64,000 nt of DNA from Shimia gijangensis (GTDB taxonomy: Bacteria > Pseudomonadota > Alphaproteobacteria > Rhodobacterales > Rhodobacteraceae), in contig NZ_FQZQ01000006.1 in assembly GCF_900142085.1 (NCBI RefSeq), positions 1 to 64,000 on the forward strand. Direction: 5' to 3'. A model generated the notes under the pieces. The model was given only the letters and a program-made list of their open reading frames with translations, searched no databases and was not told where the DNA came from. This document shows positions 52,618 to 61,959 of the stretch, one piece after another. The stretch's first letter is position 1. Each line of letters opens with the position of its first letter. Position numbers and translations under genes: made by a program.

Positions 52618-55035
52618 ATGAAAACCACCACACGAGTGGCCGTGATCGGCGGCGGAGTTGTTGGCTGTTCGGTTTTGTATCACCTGACCAAACTGGGCTG
52701 GTCCGATGTGTTGCTGTTGGAACGTTCCGAGCTGACCTCTGGATCTACGTGGCACGCCGCAGGTGGCTTTCACACATTAAACGGCGACACCAACATGGCG
52801 GCCCTCCAGGGCTATACCATTCGCCTTTATAAAGAGCTCGAAGAGATCACCGGCATGTCCTGTGGGTTACACCACGTGGGCGGCGTGACACTGGCCGACA
52901 ATCAGGATCGGTTCGATATGTTGGTCGCTGAACGTGCCAAACATCGCTTTATGGGGCTTGAGACTGAAATCGTCTCGCCTGAAGAGATCAAAAAGATTGC
53001 GCCTGTCACCAACATAGACGGCATAATTGGCGGACTTTATGACCCTCTGGATGGCCATCTTGACCCCTCGGGCACCACGCACGCCTATGCCAAGGCCGCG
53101 CGCATGGGCGGGGCAACCATTGAAACCCATTGCATGGTACAGGAAACCAATCAACGCGCCGATGGGACATGGGATGTTGTCACGAACAAAGGCACCATCC
53201 ACGCCGAACACATCGTTAACGCAGGTGGCCTGTGGGCGCGCGAAGTCGCCGCCATGGCCGGTGTTTACATGCCCCTGCATCCGATGGAGCACCAGTACAT
53301 CGTCACAGACGAAGTGCCGATGATCGCCGAGATCATCGATGCAGGCGGCGAACACCCGCATGTGATGGACCCGGCTGGCGAAAGCTATCTGCGTCAGGAA
53401 GGGCGTGGGCTTTGCATTGGGTTTTATGAGCAACCCTGCAAACCCTGGGCCGTCGACGGCACGCCATGGGGCTTTGGGCATGAACTTTTGCAAGACGACT
53501 TTGACAAGATTGAAGCCTCGATTGATTTTGCCTACAAACGCTTTCCGGCTCTTGAAGCGGCCGGTGTGAAATCCGTGATCCACGGCCCCTTTACCTTTGC
53601 GCCTGATGGCAACCCACTCGTGGGGCCCGTACCCGGCATGCGCAACTACTGGTCTGCCTGCGCTGTGATGGCCGGGTTCTCGCAAGGTGGTGGCGTCGGT
53701 CTCATGCTGGCACAATGGATGGTCGAAGGCGAATGCGAACGTGACACATTCGCCATGGATTGCGCGCGGTTTGGCAACTGGATCACGCCGGGCTACACTC
53801 GCCCCAAAGTGATCGAAAACTACCAGAAACGCTTTAGCGTCTCCTACCCGAACGAAGAACTGCCCGCCGCACGGCCTTTCCGCACCACGCCGATGAATGA
53901 CATTTTTGATGGCATGGGCGCGGTCTGGGGCGCGCAATATGGCATGGAGATTCCCAACTACTTTGCCAAAGGTGATGAACCCCGCTTTGAAACGCCCTCA
54001 TTCCGCCGCTCTAACGCTTTTGAGGCGACGGCCCGCGAAGTCAAAGCGGTGCGCGAAGCCGTTGGAATCAATGAGGTTCATAACTTTGGAAAATATCGCA
54101 TTCGGGGAAAGAACGCCCGTGCATGGCTGGATCGGATCATGGCCGGACGTGTGCCGGCGGTTGGCCGTCTATCGCTCACGCCGATGCTGTCTCCCAAGGG
54201 GCGTCTGATCGGGGATTTCACCATCTCGTGTCTCTCCAAAGACGAATTTCAGTTGACAGCTTCGTATGGGTCCCAAGCCTATCACATGCGCTGGTTCCTG
54301 CAGCACAAGGAACATGGGGTCGCGGTTGAAAACATCTCTGACACGCTGAACGGTTTCCAAATTGCCGGCCCCAAAGCCCGCGAAGTGCTTCAGGCCTGCA
54401 CCCGTCAGGATATTTCCGACATGCGGTTTATGGATGTGCGCCGCATGAGCGTTGGCATGGCGGACTGCATCATTCAAAGGGTCAGCTACACAGGTGATCT
54501 GGGCTATGAAATCTACTGCGACCTGCCCTCGCAACGCGCGTTGTGGTCCACACTTTGGAGCGCCGGACAACCCCATGGCATGCGCCCGTTTGGGATGCGC
54601 GCGATGATGTCGCTCCGGCTCGATAAATTCTTTGGGTCCTGGTTGTCTGAATTCTCACCGGATTATACTGCAGCAGAAACCGGACTTGATCGTTTTATCA
54701 GCTTTAAAAAGCCCGGCGACTTTATTGGGCGTGCCGCCGCCGAAGCCGAACGCGACGCGGGCCCAACCCGCAAGCTTTGCGCCTTTGAGGTCGACGCCAT
54801 TGATGCTGACGTCAACGCTTATGAACCGATCTGGCTCGAGGGTGAAGTTGTCGGGTTTTGTACATCCGGCGGTTTCAGCCACTACGCCCAAAAATCAATC
54901 GCGCAGGGATTCGTTCCAACCGACCGGGCTGTGGACGGGCTAGAGGTCGAAATCGAAATTCTTGGACAAATGTGCAAGGCGCGGCTCGTCACGGACCCAT
55001 TGTTTGATGCAGATGGTTCAAGAATGCGCGGCTGA
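52618..55035 (+). CDS. FAD/GcvT-type dehydrogenase (dimethylglycine/sarcosine dehydrogenase family), second copy
   Basis: An 805-aa enzyme with the same plan as its divergent neighbour: VAVIGGGVVGCSVLYHLTKL, H46 in GSTWHAAGG, an FAD half to about residue 430 and a GcvT half (FGKYRIRGKNARAWLDRIMA; TGDLGYEIYCDLPSQ). The two proteins keep the N-terminal 50 residues nearly identical but differ through much of the rest, so they are likely to act on different methylated amines. GGAAG precedes ATG 52618. A perfect 10-bp hairpin lies downstream. Confidence 0.9.
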   Translation: MKTTTRVAVIGGGVVGCSVLYHLTKLGWSDVLLLERSELTSGSTWHAAGGFHTLNGDTNMAALQGYTIRLYKELEEITGMSCGLHHVGGVTLADNQDRFDMLVAERAKHRFMGLETEIVSPEEIKKIAPVTNIDGIIGGLYDPLDGHLDPSGTTHAYAKAARMGGATIETHCMVQETNQRADGTWDVVTNKGTIHAEHIVNAGGLWAREVAAMAGVYMPLHPMEHQYIVTDEVPMIAEIIDAGGEHPHVMDPAGESYLRQEGRGLCIGFYEQPCKPWAVDGTPWGFGHELLQDDFDKIEASIDFAYKRFPALEAAGVKSVIHGPFTFAPDGNPLVGPVPGMRNYWSACAVMAGFSQGGGVGLMLAQWMVEGECERDTFAMDCARFGNWITPGYTRPKVIENYQKRFSVSYPNEELPAARPFRTTPMNDIFDGMGAVWGAQYGMEIPNYFAKGDEPRFETPSFRRSNAFEATAREVKAVREAVGINEVHNFGKYRIRGKNARAWLDRIMAGRVPAVGRLSLTPMLSPKGRLIGDFTISCLSKDEFQLTASYGSQAYHMRWFLQHKEHGVAVENISDTLNGFQIAGPKAREVLQACTRQDISDMRFMDVRRMSVGMADCIIQRVSYTGDLGYEIYCDLPSQRALWSTLWSAGQPHGMRPFGMRAMMSLRLDKFFGSWLSEFSPDYTAAETGLDRFISFKKPGDFIGRAAAEAERDAGPTRKLCAFEVDAIDADVNAYEPIWLEGEVVGFCTSGGFSHYAQKSIAQGFVPTDRAVDGLEVEIEILGQMCKARLVTDPLFDADGSRMRG

Positions 55036-55072
55036 CCCTTTTAAACCGGCGTCTTTCTTGTAAAAATGCAGC

Positions 55073-55102
55073 CACCGGAGGCACTCAACCTTGCCTCCGG
55101 TG
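55073..55102 (+). terminator. hairpin after the second dehydrogenase gene
   Basis: CACCGGAGGC (55073-55082) and GCCTCCGGTG (55093-55102) are perfect arms around a 10-base loop. Only a weak T-run follows (ATCTTT), so termination may be partial, with readthrough into the next gene. Confidence 0.6.
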
Positions 55103-55126
55103 ATCTTTACGCTGAAAAGGGTGCCT

Positions 55127-55726
55127 ATGCTGTCAATCCTGATCCTTGCTGCCGGAAAGTCTTCGCGCATGCGTGGCGAAGATAAATTGCTACAGGATGT
55201 GGCTGGCCAACCTTTGATCCGCCTGGTGACCGAGCGTGCTCTGTCAACCAGAGTGCCGGTCACAATTGCCCTGCCACACACACCCCAAGACCGCCTTAAG
55301 GCATTAAAGGATCTTAATGTTTCAGTAGTTCAATCCGCCGATTCCGCAAATGGAATGGCCTATAGTATTCGCGCAGGCGTGGCCGCGTTGGCCCCCCGGT
55401 GCACGGCGGTGTTGATCCTGCCGGCAGACATGCCAGAGATCACCCGCGAAGACCTGATGGATATGTGTTCTGCGTGGTCGGAAACCCAATCCGGTGTTAT
55501 TTTGCGGGCCTCTACGAAAGATGGTCAACCGGGCCATCCGGTGATCTTTCCAAAGTCATGCTTTGCCCAATTGAAGGCCCTGAAAGGCGACGAAGGTGCA
55601 CGATCCGTGATTGCGTCAAAGTCCACGCCGGTTCGCCTTGTGCCTTTGCCAGATCACAACGCTCTAACTGATCTGGACACACCCGAGGCCTGGATTCGCT
55701 GGAGAGCTTCAGAAAGCGGCGTTTAA
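55127..55726 (+). CDS. MocA/MobA-like nucleotidyltransferase
   Basis: A 199-aa enzyme with LAAGKSSRMRGEDKLL (nucleotide loop), LILPADMPEITREDL (metal aspartate) and DGQPGHPVIFPKSCF, the pattern of molybdenum cofactor cytidylyl- or guanylyltransferases. It may add CMP to molybdopterin for xanthine-oxidase-type enzymes; none is encoded here. ATG 55127 has AAGGG upstream. Confidence 0.82.
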   Translation: MLSILILAAGKSSRMRGEDKLLQDVAGQPLIRLVTERALSTRVPVTIALPHTPQDRLKALKDLNVSVVQSADSANGMAYSIRAGVAALAPRCTAVLILPADMPEITREDLMDMCSAWSETQSGVILRASTKDGQPGHPVIFPKSCFAQLKALKGDEGARSVIASKSTPVRLVPLPDHNALTDLDTPEAWIRWRASESGV

Positions 55727-55852
55727 TACGGGACATGTGGCGTTCAGATTGCACCCTCTGATGGGCCTTTGATTTTGCTTTCCGTAACGCTACGTGATCA
55801 AACTAAAGTTATACTCTAATTTCCAGCCTTGTTATGCTGATTTCAAAGGTCA

Positions 55853-56956
55853 ATGGATTCGAAAGGTTTTCCAATGTCGCCCGCAGTTTTTTCCATTCCC
55901 GTCGCGACTCTGATCAGTTGTGTGATGCTATCTCTGTCGAGCCCGGCTTTGGCCGAGCAAGACGCCGAGGCAGAACGTGCCCCGCGTCCGGCAAAAATCA
56001 TCGCCGTTGCCGAACGGCCCCGTGAAACCAAGATTTCTCAGCCAATTGTGGTGGAACCTGACCAATCTGCCGTTTTGACATTGCTTGAAGGCGGCGTTTT
56101 GCAGGAATTTCCCGTGAAAGAAGGCATGTTGGTCAAAAAGGGAGATCTGATTGCCCGGGTAGACACCCGCATTCTTGAAAACAATGTCAATCAGGCGCGC
56201 TCGCAACTGGCCCAGGCAAAGGTGGAATTCGAACGCGCTAAAATATTGTTGAAACAAGGCAATATTCCCGAAAGCACCTATGATCAGCGCGCGACCGAGT
56301 ACGAGTTGGGCGAACTGAATGTCGAAGCTTCGGTCAAACGGTTAGAGGATGCTACGTTGCTGGCCCCTTTCGACGGTGTGATCGCGCTTGTGAATGTGGA
56401 CCAGTTTCAAACCGTCAATGCACAGCAAGAAATAGTCACTTTGCAAAGCGAAAACAAATTTCGCGCGGTGATGCATATTCCGGCGAGTCAACTGGTTGAT
56501 GCCACCGATGTGGATATTCTGGAAAGCCATCTGGCGCTGGATGTGGCCCCGTTGATCAGCATTCCGGCCGAATTCCGATCGCTGGCCCAACAAGCTGATC
56601 CCTCAACCCAGACATACGAGGCACAGATGAATTTCACCCGCCCCGACGGGCTGGTGGTGCTGCCGGGGATGACCGGACAGGTCTATGCCAAGGTCGTGCC
56701 CAACGCCTCCAAACCTTATGTCAAAGTGATCGAAGTGCCCATGGCCGCGGTTCAGTACGATGGCCAAACCCCATTTGTCTGGCTGGTACAAGATCAGGGC
56801 GACGCTCTGAGTGTGACCCGTCGAGACATTGTTCTGGAGGACGAAATTGGTATCAACCTGGCGGTTCTGGAAGGGCTTGAGGTCGGTGACGAGATTGTTG
56901 GCGCAGGTGCCTCATACTTGTTTGAAGGTATGAAAATCCGTCGGTTCGGGGGCTAA
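55853..56956 (+). CDS. RND efflux periplasmic adaptor (HlyD/MFP family)
   Basis: A 367-aa adaptor with an export signal (FSIPVATLISCVMLSLSSPA then LA), a lipoyl-like domain (GGVLQEFPVKEGMLVKKGDL, and APFDGVIALVNVDQFQTVNA), a helical hairpin (about residues 108-165) and beta-barrel and membrane-proximal domains. It joins the RND pump encoded 6 bases downstream to an outer-membrane channel that is encoded elsewhere. ATG 55853 is used; ATG 55874 gives a more typical signal length. Confidence 0.9.
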   Translation: MDSKGFPMSPAVFSIPVATLISCVMLSLSSPALAEQDAEAERAPRPAKIIAVAERPRETKISQPIVVEPDQSAVLTLLEGGVLQEFPVKEGMLVKKGDLIARVDTRILENNVNQARSQLAQAKVEFERAKILLKQGNIPESTYDQRATEYELGELNVEASVKRLEDATLLAPFDGVIALVNVDQFQTVNAQQEIVTLQSENKFRAVMHIPASQLVDATDVDILESHLALDVAPLISIPAEFRSLAQQADPSTQTYEAQMNFTRPDGLVVLPGMTGQVYAKVVPNASKPYVKVIEVPMAAVQYDGQTPFVWLVQDQGDALSVTRRDIVLEDEIGINLAVLEGLEVGDEIVGAGASYLFEGMKIRRFGG

Positions 56957-56962
56957 TACACC

Positions 56963-59900
56963 ATGAGCATTGCCGAATTTTCAATAAAAAACAGGCTAAT
57001 AGCGGGCGTTGTTATTGTCTTGTCGCTGATTGGCGGCTGGCAGGCCTATAAAAACATGCCGCGCTTTGAAGACCCCGAATTTGTCATTCGAACCGCCCAG
57101 GTTATCACGTCGTATCCCGGCGCGACCCCGCTGGAAGTCGCCAATGAGGTTACCGAAACCTTGGAAAGCGCTTTTCAGGAAATGATTGAGGTTGAAGAAA
57201 TCCGTTCGAAATCCGAAGCGGGTCGATCCACCATCTCGGTGGATATTCTTTACGAATTCTCCCCCAGCAAAGAAGACCTTAGCCTGATTTACACCAAGTT
57301 GCGCAACAAGGCCAAAGACGCCGCGCGCGGCCTGCCACCCGGAGCGAGCGATCCTTATGTGAACGATGATTACGCGAATGTGTACGGCCTATATTATGTG
57401 CTGACCAGCGATGGTTTTAGCCCTCGTGAGATGCAGGACTACGCCAAAGCGGTGCGCACAGAATTGCTGGCTGTAGACGGTGTCGCCAAAGTGGCCATCG
57501 ATGGGGTTCAGGACGAAGCGATTTATCTTGAATTCAATCAGACACAAATGTCTGTCACCGGCGTGTCTTTGGATCAGGTGTTCAGCCAAATTCAACAACA
57601 TACCTCGGTGGTTTCTGCAGGTGACGTTGTTATTGGTCAGCAACGGGTTCAGTTCCAGCTGCCGGAGATCGGGGATTCCGTCACCGCGCTCATGAACACA
57701 GTTGTCACCACAGACGACACCGACCGCATTGTCCGCTTGCGCGATATCGCCGATGTGGTGCGCAGCTATCAAGACCCCCCCAGCAAGATCATGCGCTATA
57801 ACGGGCGACCTGCGGTGATTGTTGGAATCTCAGCCCTGCCCGGTGAAAACATCGTCAAAGTCGGCGAAGCCATTTCCAAAGTGATCGAAGACACCGAAGT
57901 CAACCGCCCCCTGGGGATCGAGATCGAGACGTTTTACCATCAAGGCGAAATCGTCGATATCTCGGTCAAGGATTTTGCCAAGAATGTCGGGGCCGCCCTG
58001 TTGATCGTACTGATCACATTGGGTGTGTTCATGGGCATGCGTTCGGCTGTGGTGATTGGCGGCGTGTTGCTGCTCACTATTGCGGCGACACTGGCAGTGA
58101 TGAACCTTGCCGGTATTCCAATGCACCGGATTTCGCTGGGCGCGTTGATTATTGCGCTGGGCATGCTGGTGGATAACGCCATCGTTGTGACCGAAGGCAT
58201 TCTGGTCGGCGTGAAAGAAGGTAAACGCAAGCTTGAGATGTCGATTGATGTGGTTGCGCGCACCAAATGGCCGCTTTTGGGCGGCACGCTTGTGGGCATC
58301 ATCGCGTTTGCCCCGATTGGCTTTGCTCCCGGATCAACCGCTGAATACACCGGCGATCTGTTCTGGGTGGTGATGATTTCGCTCGGGTTCAGCTGGCTTT
58401 TTGCGCTGACCGCCGTACCGTTGTTTGCTGACATCCTGTTCAAAGAAGAAGACAGCGTTACAGGCCCCAAACCCGACGGCGCCATGATGCGCAATTACAA
58501 GAAATTCATGCATGTTCTGCTGAAATTGCGCTGGGGGGTGATTGGCGTGAGCTTTGGAGCTCTGGCCTTGGCGATTGCAGGCATGGCCTATATCAAGCCC
58601 GGGTTCTTTCCATCATCCACAACGCCTCAGGTGGTGGTTGATGTGTTCTTTCCCGAAGGCACCGACATCTATCTGACAGACCAACGCATGGCTGATCTCG
58701 AACAAGAAGTTTCGGCGCTGGATGGGGTTTCTGATGTGCACACACTGATCGGAGGCGGCACACTGCGCTACATGCTTGTGTACTCGCCCGAGGACCCAAC
58801 AGCCGCCTATGGCCAATTGCTGGTCAAGGTGGATGATTATAAACGGATCGACACGCTGATCCCGGAACTGCAGGCCCATGTGGATGAAAATTATCCCAAT
58901 GCCCAGTCCAAAGTCTGGCGGTTTCAACTTGGACCCGGCGGTGGTTCCAAAATCGAAGCACTGTTTACCGGGCGCGATCCGGTTGTCCTGAGGCAGCTGG
59001 CCGATCAGGCACAGGCCATCATGGCCGCGCATCCTGGCACCATTTCGATCAAGGATGACTGGCGCCAACAGGTTCCAACCATTGAACCGCTGGTCAATGA
59101 AACGCGCGCCCGTCGTCTTGGAGTCACGCGCGAGGATATTGCTAACGCGATGAACATCAACTTTTCGGGCAGTCAGGTGGCACTCTACCGCGAAGCCGAT
59201 TATCTCATTCCGATCATCCAACGCACGCCCCGCAATGAACGCGTGGGTCTGAGTGCGATTGAAACGGTTCAGGTTTCTTCTCCGGTCACAGGTGGCACCA
59301 TTCCCTTGCTGCAGTTGGTGGATGGGTTTGACACGGTTTGGCGGGACTCATTGTTCCGCCGTGTTGACCGGGTGTGGGCCATTCAGGCGCAGTGCGATCC
59401 TGCCGAAGGTATTCTGGCAGGCATTCTGCTCAACGAATTACGCCCGCAGATCGAGGCAATAGAACTGCCTCCCGGCTACAAGCTGAAATGGGAAGGCGAA
59501 TACGGCGACTCGACCGAGGCCAACGAAGACCTCGCCTCGACCTTACCTGTGGGCCTGGGCGCGATGGTTCTCACCGTGATCTTTTTGTTCAACGCCCTGC
59601 GTCAACCTTTGGTCATCTTTCTGACAGTGCCCTTGGCGATGATTGGGGTGACGGTGGGGCTGGTCTCAACCGGTACGCCGATGGAGTTCATGGCCATTCT
59701 TGGGGTTTTGTCCCTTTCAGGCCTGTTGATCAAAAATGCGATTGTGCTGGTGGATCAAATGGACCTTGAGATTGGCGAAGGTAAGCCGCGATTTGACGCT
59801 GTGGTGGATTCTGCCGCCAGCCGGGTGCGCCCGGTGATGATGGGCTCATTGACCACCGTTCTTGGGGTGGTGCCGTTGTTTCTGGATGCGTTTTTTAAAT

Positions 59901-60019
59901 CCATGGCCGTGGTGCTGGTCTTTGGCCTCACCTTTGCAACTGTGCTGACGCTTTTGGTTGTACCAGCGCTCTATATGGTAATCTTTCGCATTCGCATGTC
60001 GGAAACGGCTTCCGGGTGA
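56963..60019 (+). CDS. RND efflux pump inner-membrane subunit (AcrB type)
   Basis: A 1018-aa transporter with 12 membrane segments and two large periplasmic loops (about residues 35-330 and 555-850). The proton-relay segment reads LGMLVDNAIVVTEG, with one aspartate kept where AcrB has two. The drug-export branch (HAE1-like) is likely from AEFSIKNRLIAGVVIVLSL and the C-terminal GLLIKNAIVLVDQMD. Substrates are unknown. It forms an operon with the adaptor; no TetR regulator lies beside it. Confidence 0.92.
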   Translation: MSIAEFSIKNRLIAGVVIVLSLIGGWQAYKNMPRFEDPEFVIRTAQVITSYPGATPLEVANEVTETLESAFQEMIEVEEIRSKSEAGRSTISVDILYEFSPSKEDLSLIYTKLRNKAKDAARGLPPGASDPYVNDDYANVYGLYYVLTSDGFSPREMQDYAKAVRTELLAVDGVAKVAIDGVQDEAIYLEFNQTQMSVTGVSLDQVFSQIQQHTSVVSAGDVVIGQQRVQFQLPEIGDSVTALMNTVVTTDDTDRIVRLRDIADVVRSYQDPPSKIMRYNGRPAVIVGISALPGENIVKVGEAISKVIEDTEVNRPLGIEIETFYHQGEIVDISVKDFAKNVGAALLIVLITLGVFMGMRSAVVIGGVLLLTIAATLAVMNLAGIPMHRISLGALIIALGMLVDNAIVVTEGILVGVKEGKRKLEMSIDVVARTKWPLLGGTLVGIIAFAPIGFAPGSTAEYTGDLFWVVMISLGFSWLFALTAVPLFADILFKEEDSVTGPKPDGAMMRNYKKFMHVLLKLRWGVIGVSFGALALAIAGMAYIKPGFFPSSTTPQVVVDVFFPEGTDIYLTDQRMADLEQEVSALDGVSDVHTLIGGGTLRYMLVYSPEDPTAAYGQLLVKVDDYKRIDTLIPELQAHVDENYPNAQSKVWRFQLGPGGGSKIEALFTGRDPVVLRQLADQAQAIMAAHPGTISIKDDWRQQVPTIEPLVNETRARRLGVTREDIANAMNINFSGSQVALYREADYLIPIIQRTPRNERVGLSAIETVQVSSPVTGGTIPLLQLVDGFDTVWRDSLFRRVDRVWAIQAQCDPAEGILAGILLNELRPQIEAIELPPGYKLKWEGEYGDSTEANEDLASTLPVGLGAMVLTVIFLFNALRQPLVIFLTVPLAMIGVTVGLVSTGTPMEFMAILGVLSLSGLLIKNAIVLVDQMDLEIGEGKPRFDAVVDSAASRVRPVMMGSLTTVLGVVPLFLDAFFKSMAVVLVFGLTFATVLTLLVVPALYMVIFRIRMSETASG

Positions 60020-60081
60020 AACACCAACAGCCCTAAAAAAGTGGCTCTGCCATCAGGCGGGGCCACAATGCATTCTCACTG

Positions 60082-61806
60082 TTAGAAACGTTCTTCGATG
60101 ACGTTCATGACACCCAGCCAAAACTCGCGTCGGCTGCTGCCATCAATGTCCATGCGGCGTCGCGCTTCGTCCAGTGCTGTGGCCCCAAACAGACGCACCA
60201 AATCGCCTGCGGCGCGCACCTCCTGCACCGCACACCCTCCGGGTTTCACATCCCAAACGCCGCCCTCATCGCTGCCTTCGCGCATGGCAACGCCGCAGCG
60301 TTCCGGCGGACGCCAGCCAAGCCGCACAAGTCCCAGAATATCGCCCAGCATTTCCGGCGCGTCGCCGAAATAGGAATGCCCCAGGGAATCCGCTTCGATC
60401 AGAGATGCATCCACCGTGTCCAGCCCTTCGATGCGCAACAGGTCGCCATTGGCATCCCCTGCCCGTCGCCCTCCGTTGACCTTGTTAGATACCTGCAAAG
60501 CCAGATCGTTCTTGGACGCATAAAGCGTCACCCCATCCGAGTGGTTTTTCAACGCATCAAATCGCGCGACGAGTTCGGCGCGGTCCACATCCGGCGCGGC
60601 CAGAACCAGTTGCCCCAGACGGCGGTCAGGATGTTTCAGGAAAAAAGTCTCCAGCGCCTCAACCGCATATCGATTGCCCATGGAATGCGCGATGACGTGC
60701 AGTTTGCCTTCGCCGCGGGTGGCGATTTCAAAAAAGTCTTCCATCGCCGGGCGCGTGGCCAAAACACCGTTTGAATCGCTGAGATACCCATACACAGTGG
60801 CCTTAGACGGCCAGCTATAATACATCGCCTGCCCGGGAAATTCGAGATCAAAGAACAATTGCGCCGCCCGCAATGCGCCATCATGGAAGGTAACATTATA
60901 GCCGTGGATGAACAGCAATCGGTCCTCTGCGGCACAGCATCCTTCGGCAAAAGTATCAAAAGCCAGCGTTTTCAGACTTTCCAAAACCACGTGTTTGGAC
61001 GGATCAAGATGTTCGGTGAAAAACCAACCCGAAGGCCGCTCAATCATACCCGCGGTGTGATCCGGGGGAATAGTCACCGTCAGCTTCCCAAGTGTCAAAG
61101 TGCCACGATCACTGCCAAACATCTGCGCAGGATCCGTAGATCCGGTCGGAACCCGATTGGTGCCAAACCACACCTGAACGGCCGTCGGGCTGCCAACCGC
61201 GCGGGTTGAGGTATTTCCAAATGGTGTTGCCTTGGGCGCGTTGGCGTCACTGACCCGTTTGCGCATTTTTTTCAGAGCGGGCAGCAATTCCGGCCACAGC
61301 TCTTCCACTTCAGGCTCCAAAACCGCCAGCCGGTCCAACAGAGCGAGGTTTTCCGCTCCCAGCCGGGCTTCTGCCGCATTGTAGGCCTCAAGAGAAGTCT
61401 GCAACGCCTCGCGACGTTTACCCAGTGCAGCATAGGCCTGTGCCGCCAAATCAAGGGCCTGAGATGCCCGCGGGTCGGCCTGATCGTATACAGCGGTGCT
61501 TTTCCCAAGCGTGTTCAAAATAGGTGTCAAAAATTCAAGTGCGCGGGCCGGTGCATTGGCATCCAGTGCAGATTGAGCAAAATAAAGCCTCAGATCCGTG
61601 TCCTGTGTGCGGGCCAATATGTCGTCCGCGATGGCCAATGCTGTTTCGGGATCCCCCGCCTTGCTTTCTTCGTAAACTGCAAACAGCTCTAACGCAGCCA
61701 CATCCGGCAGGCTTTGGGCGCCCACTCCTGTGCCAAACCCCAAACAGGCTATTCCTAATGCGACCTTTGAAAAGACGATCTGGTGGGGTTTTGATAAAAA
61801 CGTCAC
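60082..61806 (-). CDS. DUF900-type alpha/beta hydrolase with N-terminal helical repeats
   Basis: A 574-aa exported protein: signal peptide (VALGIACLGFGTGVGAQ), a helical, TPR-like region (about residues 35-185) and a C-terminal alpha/beta hydrolase of DUF900. The catalytic serine lies in LHVIAHSMGNRYAVEAL; the strand LLFIHGYNVTFHDGALRAAQ precedes it and the histidine may be in SLGHSYFGD. VWFGTNRVPTGSTDP is typical of the family. The substrate is unknown; lipids or esters are plausible. Confidence 0.85.
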   Translation of the reverse strand: MTFLSKPHQIVFSKVALGIACLGFGTGVGAQSLPDVAALELFAVYEESKAGDPETALAIADDILARTQDTDLRLYFAQSALDANAPARALEFLTPILNTLGKSTAVYDQADPRASQALDLAAQAYAALGKRREALQTSLEAYNAAEARLGAENLALLDRLAVLEPEVEELWPELLPALKKMRKRVSDANAPKATPFGNTSTRAVGSPTAVQVWFGTNRVPTGSTDPAQMFGSDRGTLTLGKLTVTIPPDHTAGMIERPSGWFFTEHLDPSKHVVLESLKTLAFDTFAEGCCAAEDRLLFIHGYNVTFHDGALRAAQLFFDLEFPGQAMYYSWPSKATVYGYLSDSNGVLATRPAMEDFFEIATRGEGKLHVIAHSMGNRYAVEALETFFLKHPDRRLGQLVLAAPDVDRAELVARFDALKNHSDGVTLYASKNDLALQVSNKVNGGRRAGDANGDLLRIEGLDTVDASLIEADSLGHSYFGDAPEMLGDILGLVRLGWRPPERCGVAMREGSDEGGVWDVKPGGCAVQEVRAAGDLVRLFGATALDEARRRMDIDGSSRREFWLGVMNVIEERF

Positions 61807-61959
61807 AAGGCACTCCTGTTGATTTTTCGGGCGTTAGTCCGCTGCTGTGCGTGCGGGAAAGCTAGCACAGCGTAGGGGGCGGTCAAACTCTTTCCCTTGT
61901 TTGCTCAAGTGGTTGTGGTTTAGCGTTCATCTGACCTCAGCCTTCACAAAGGATCCACA

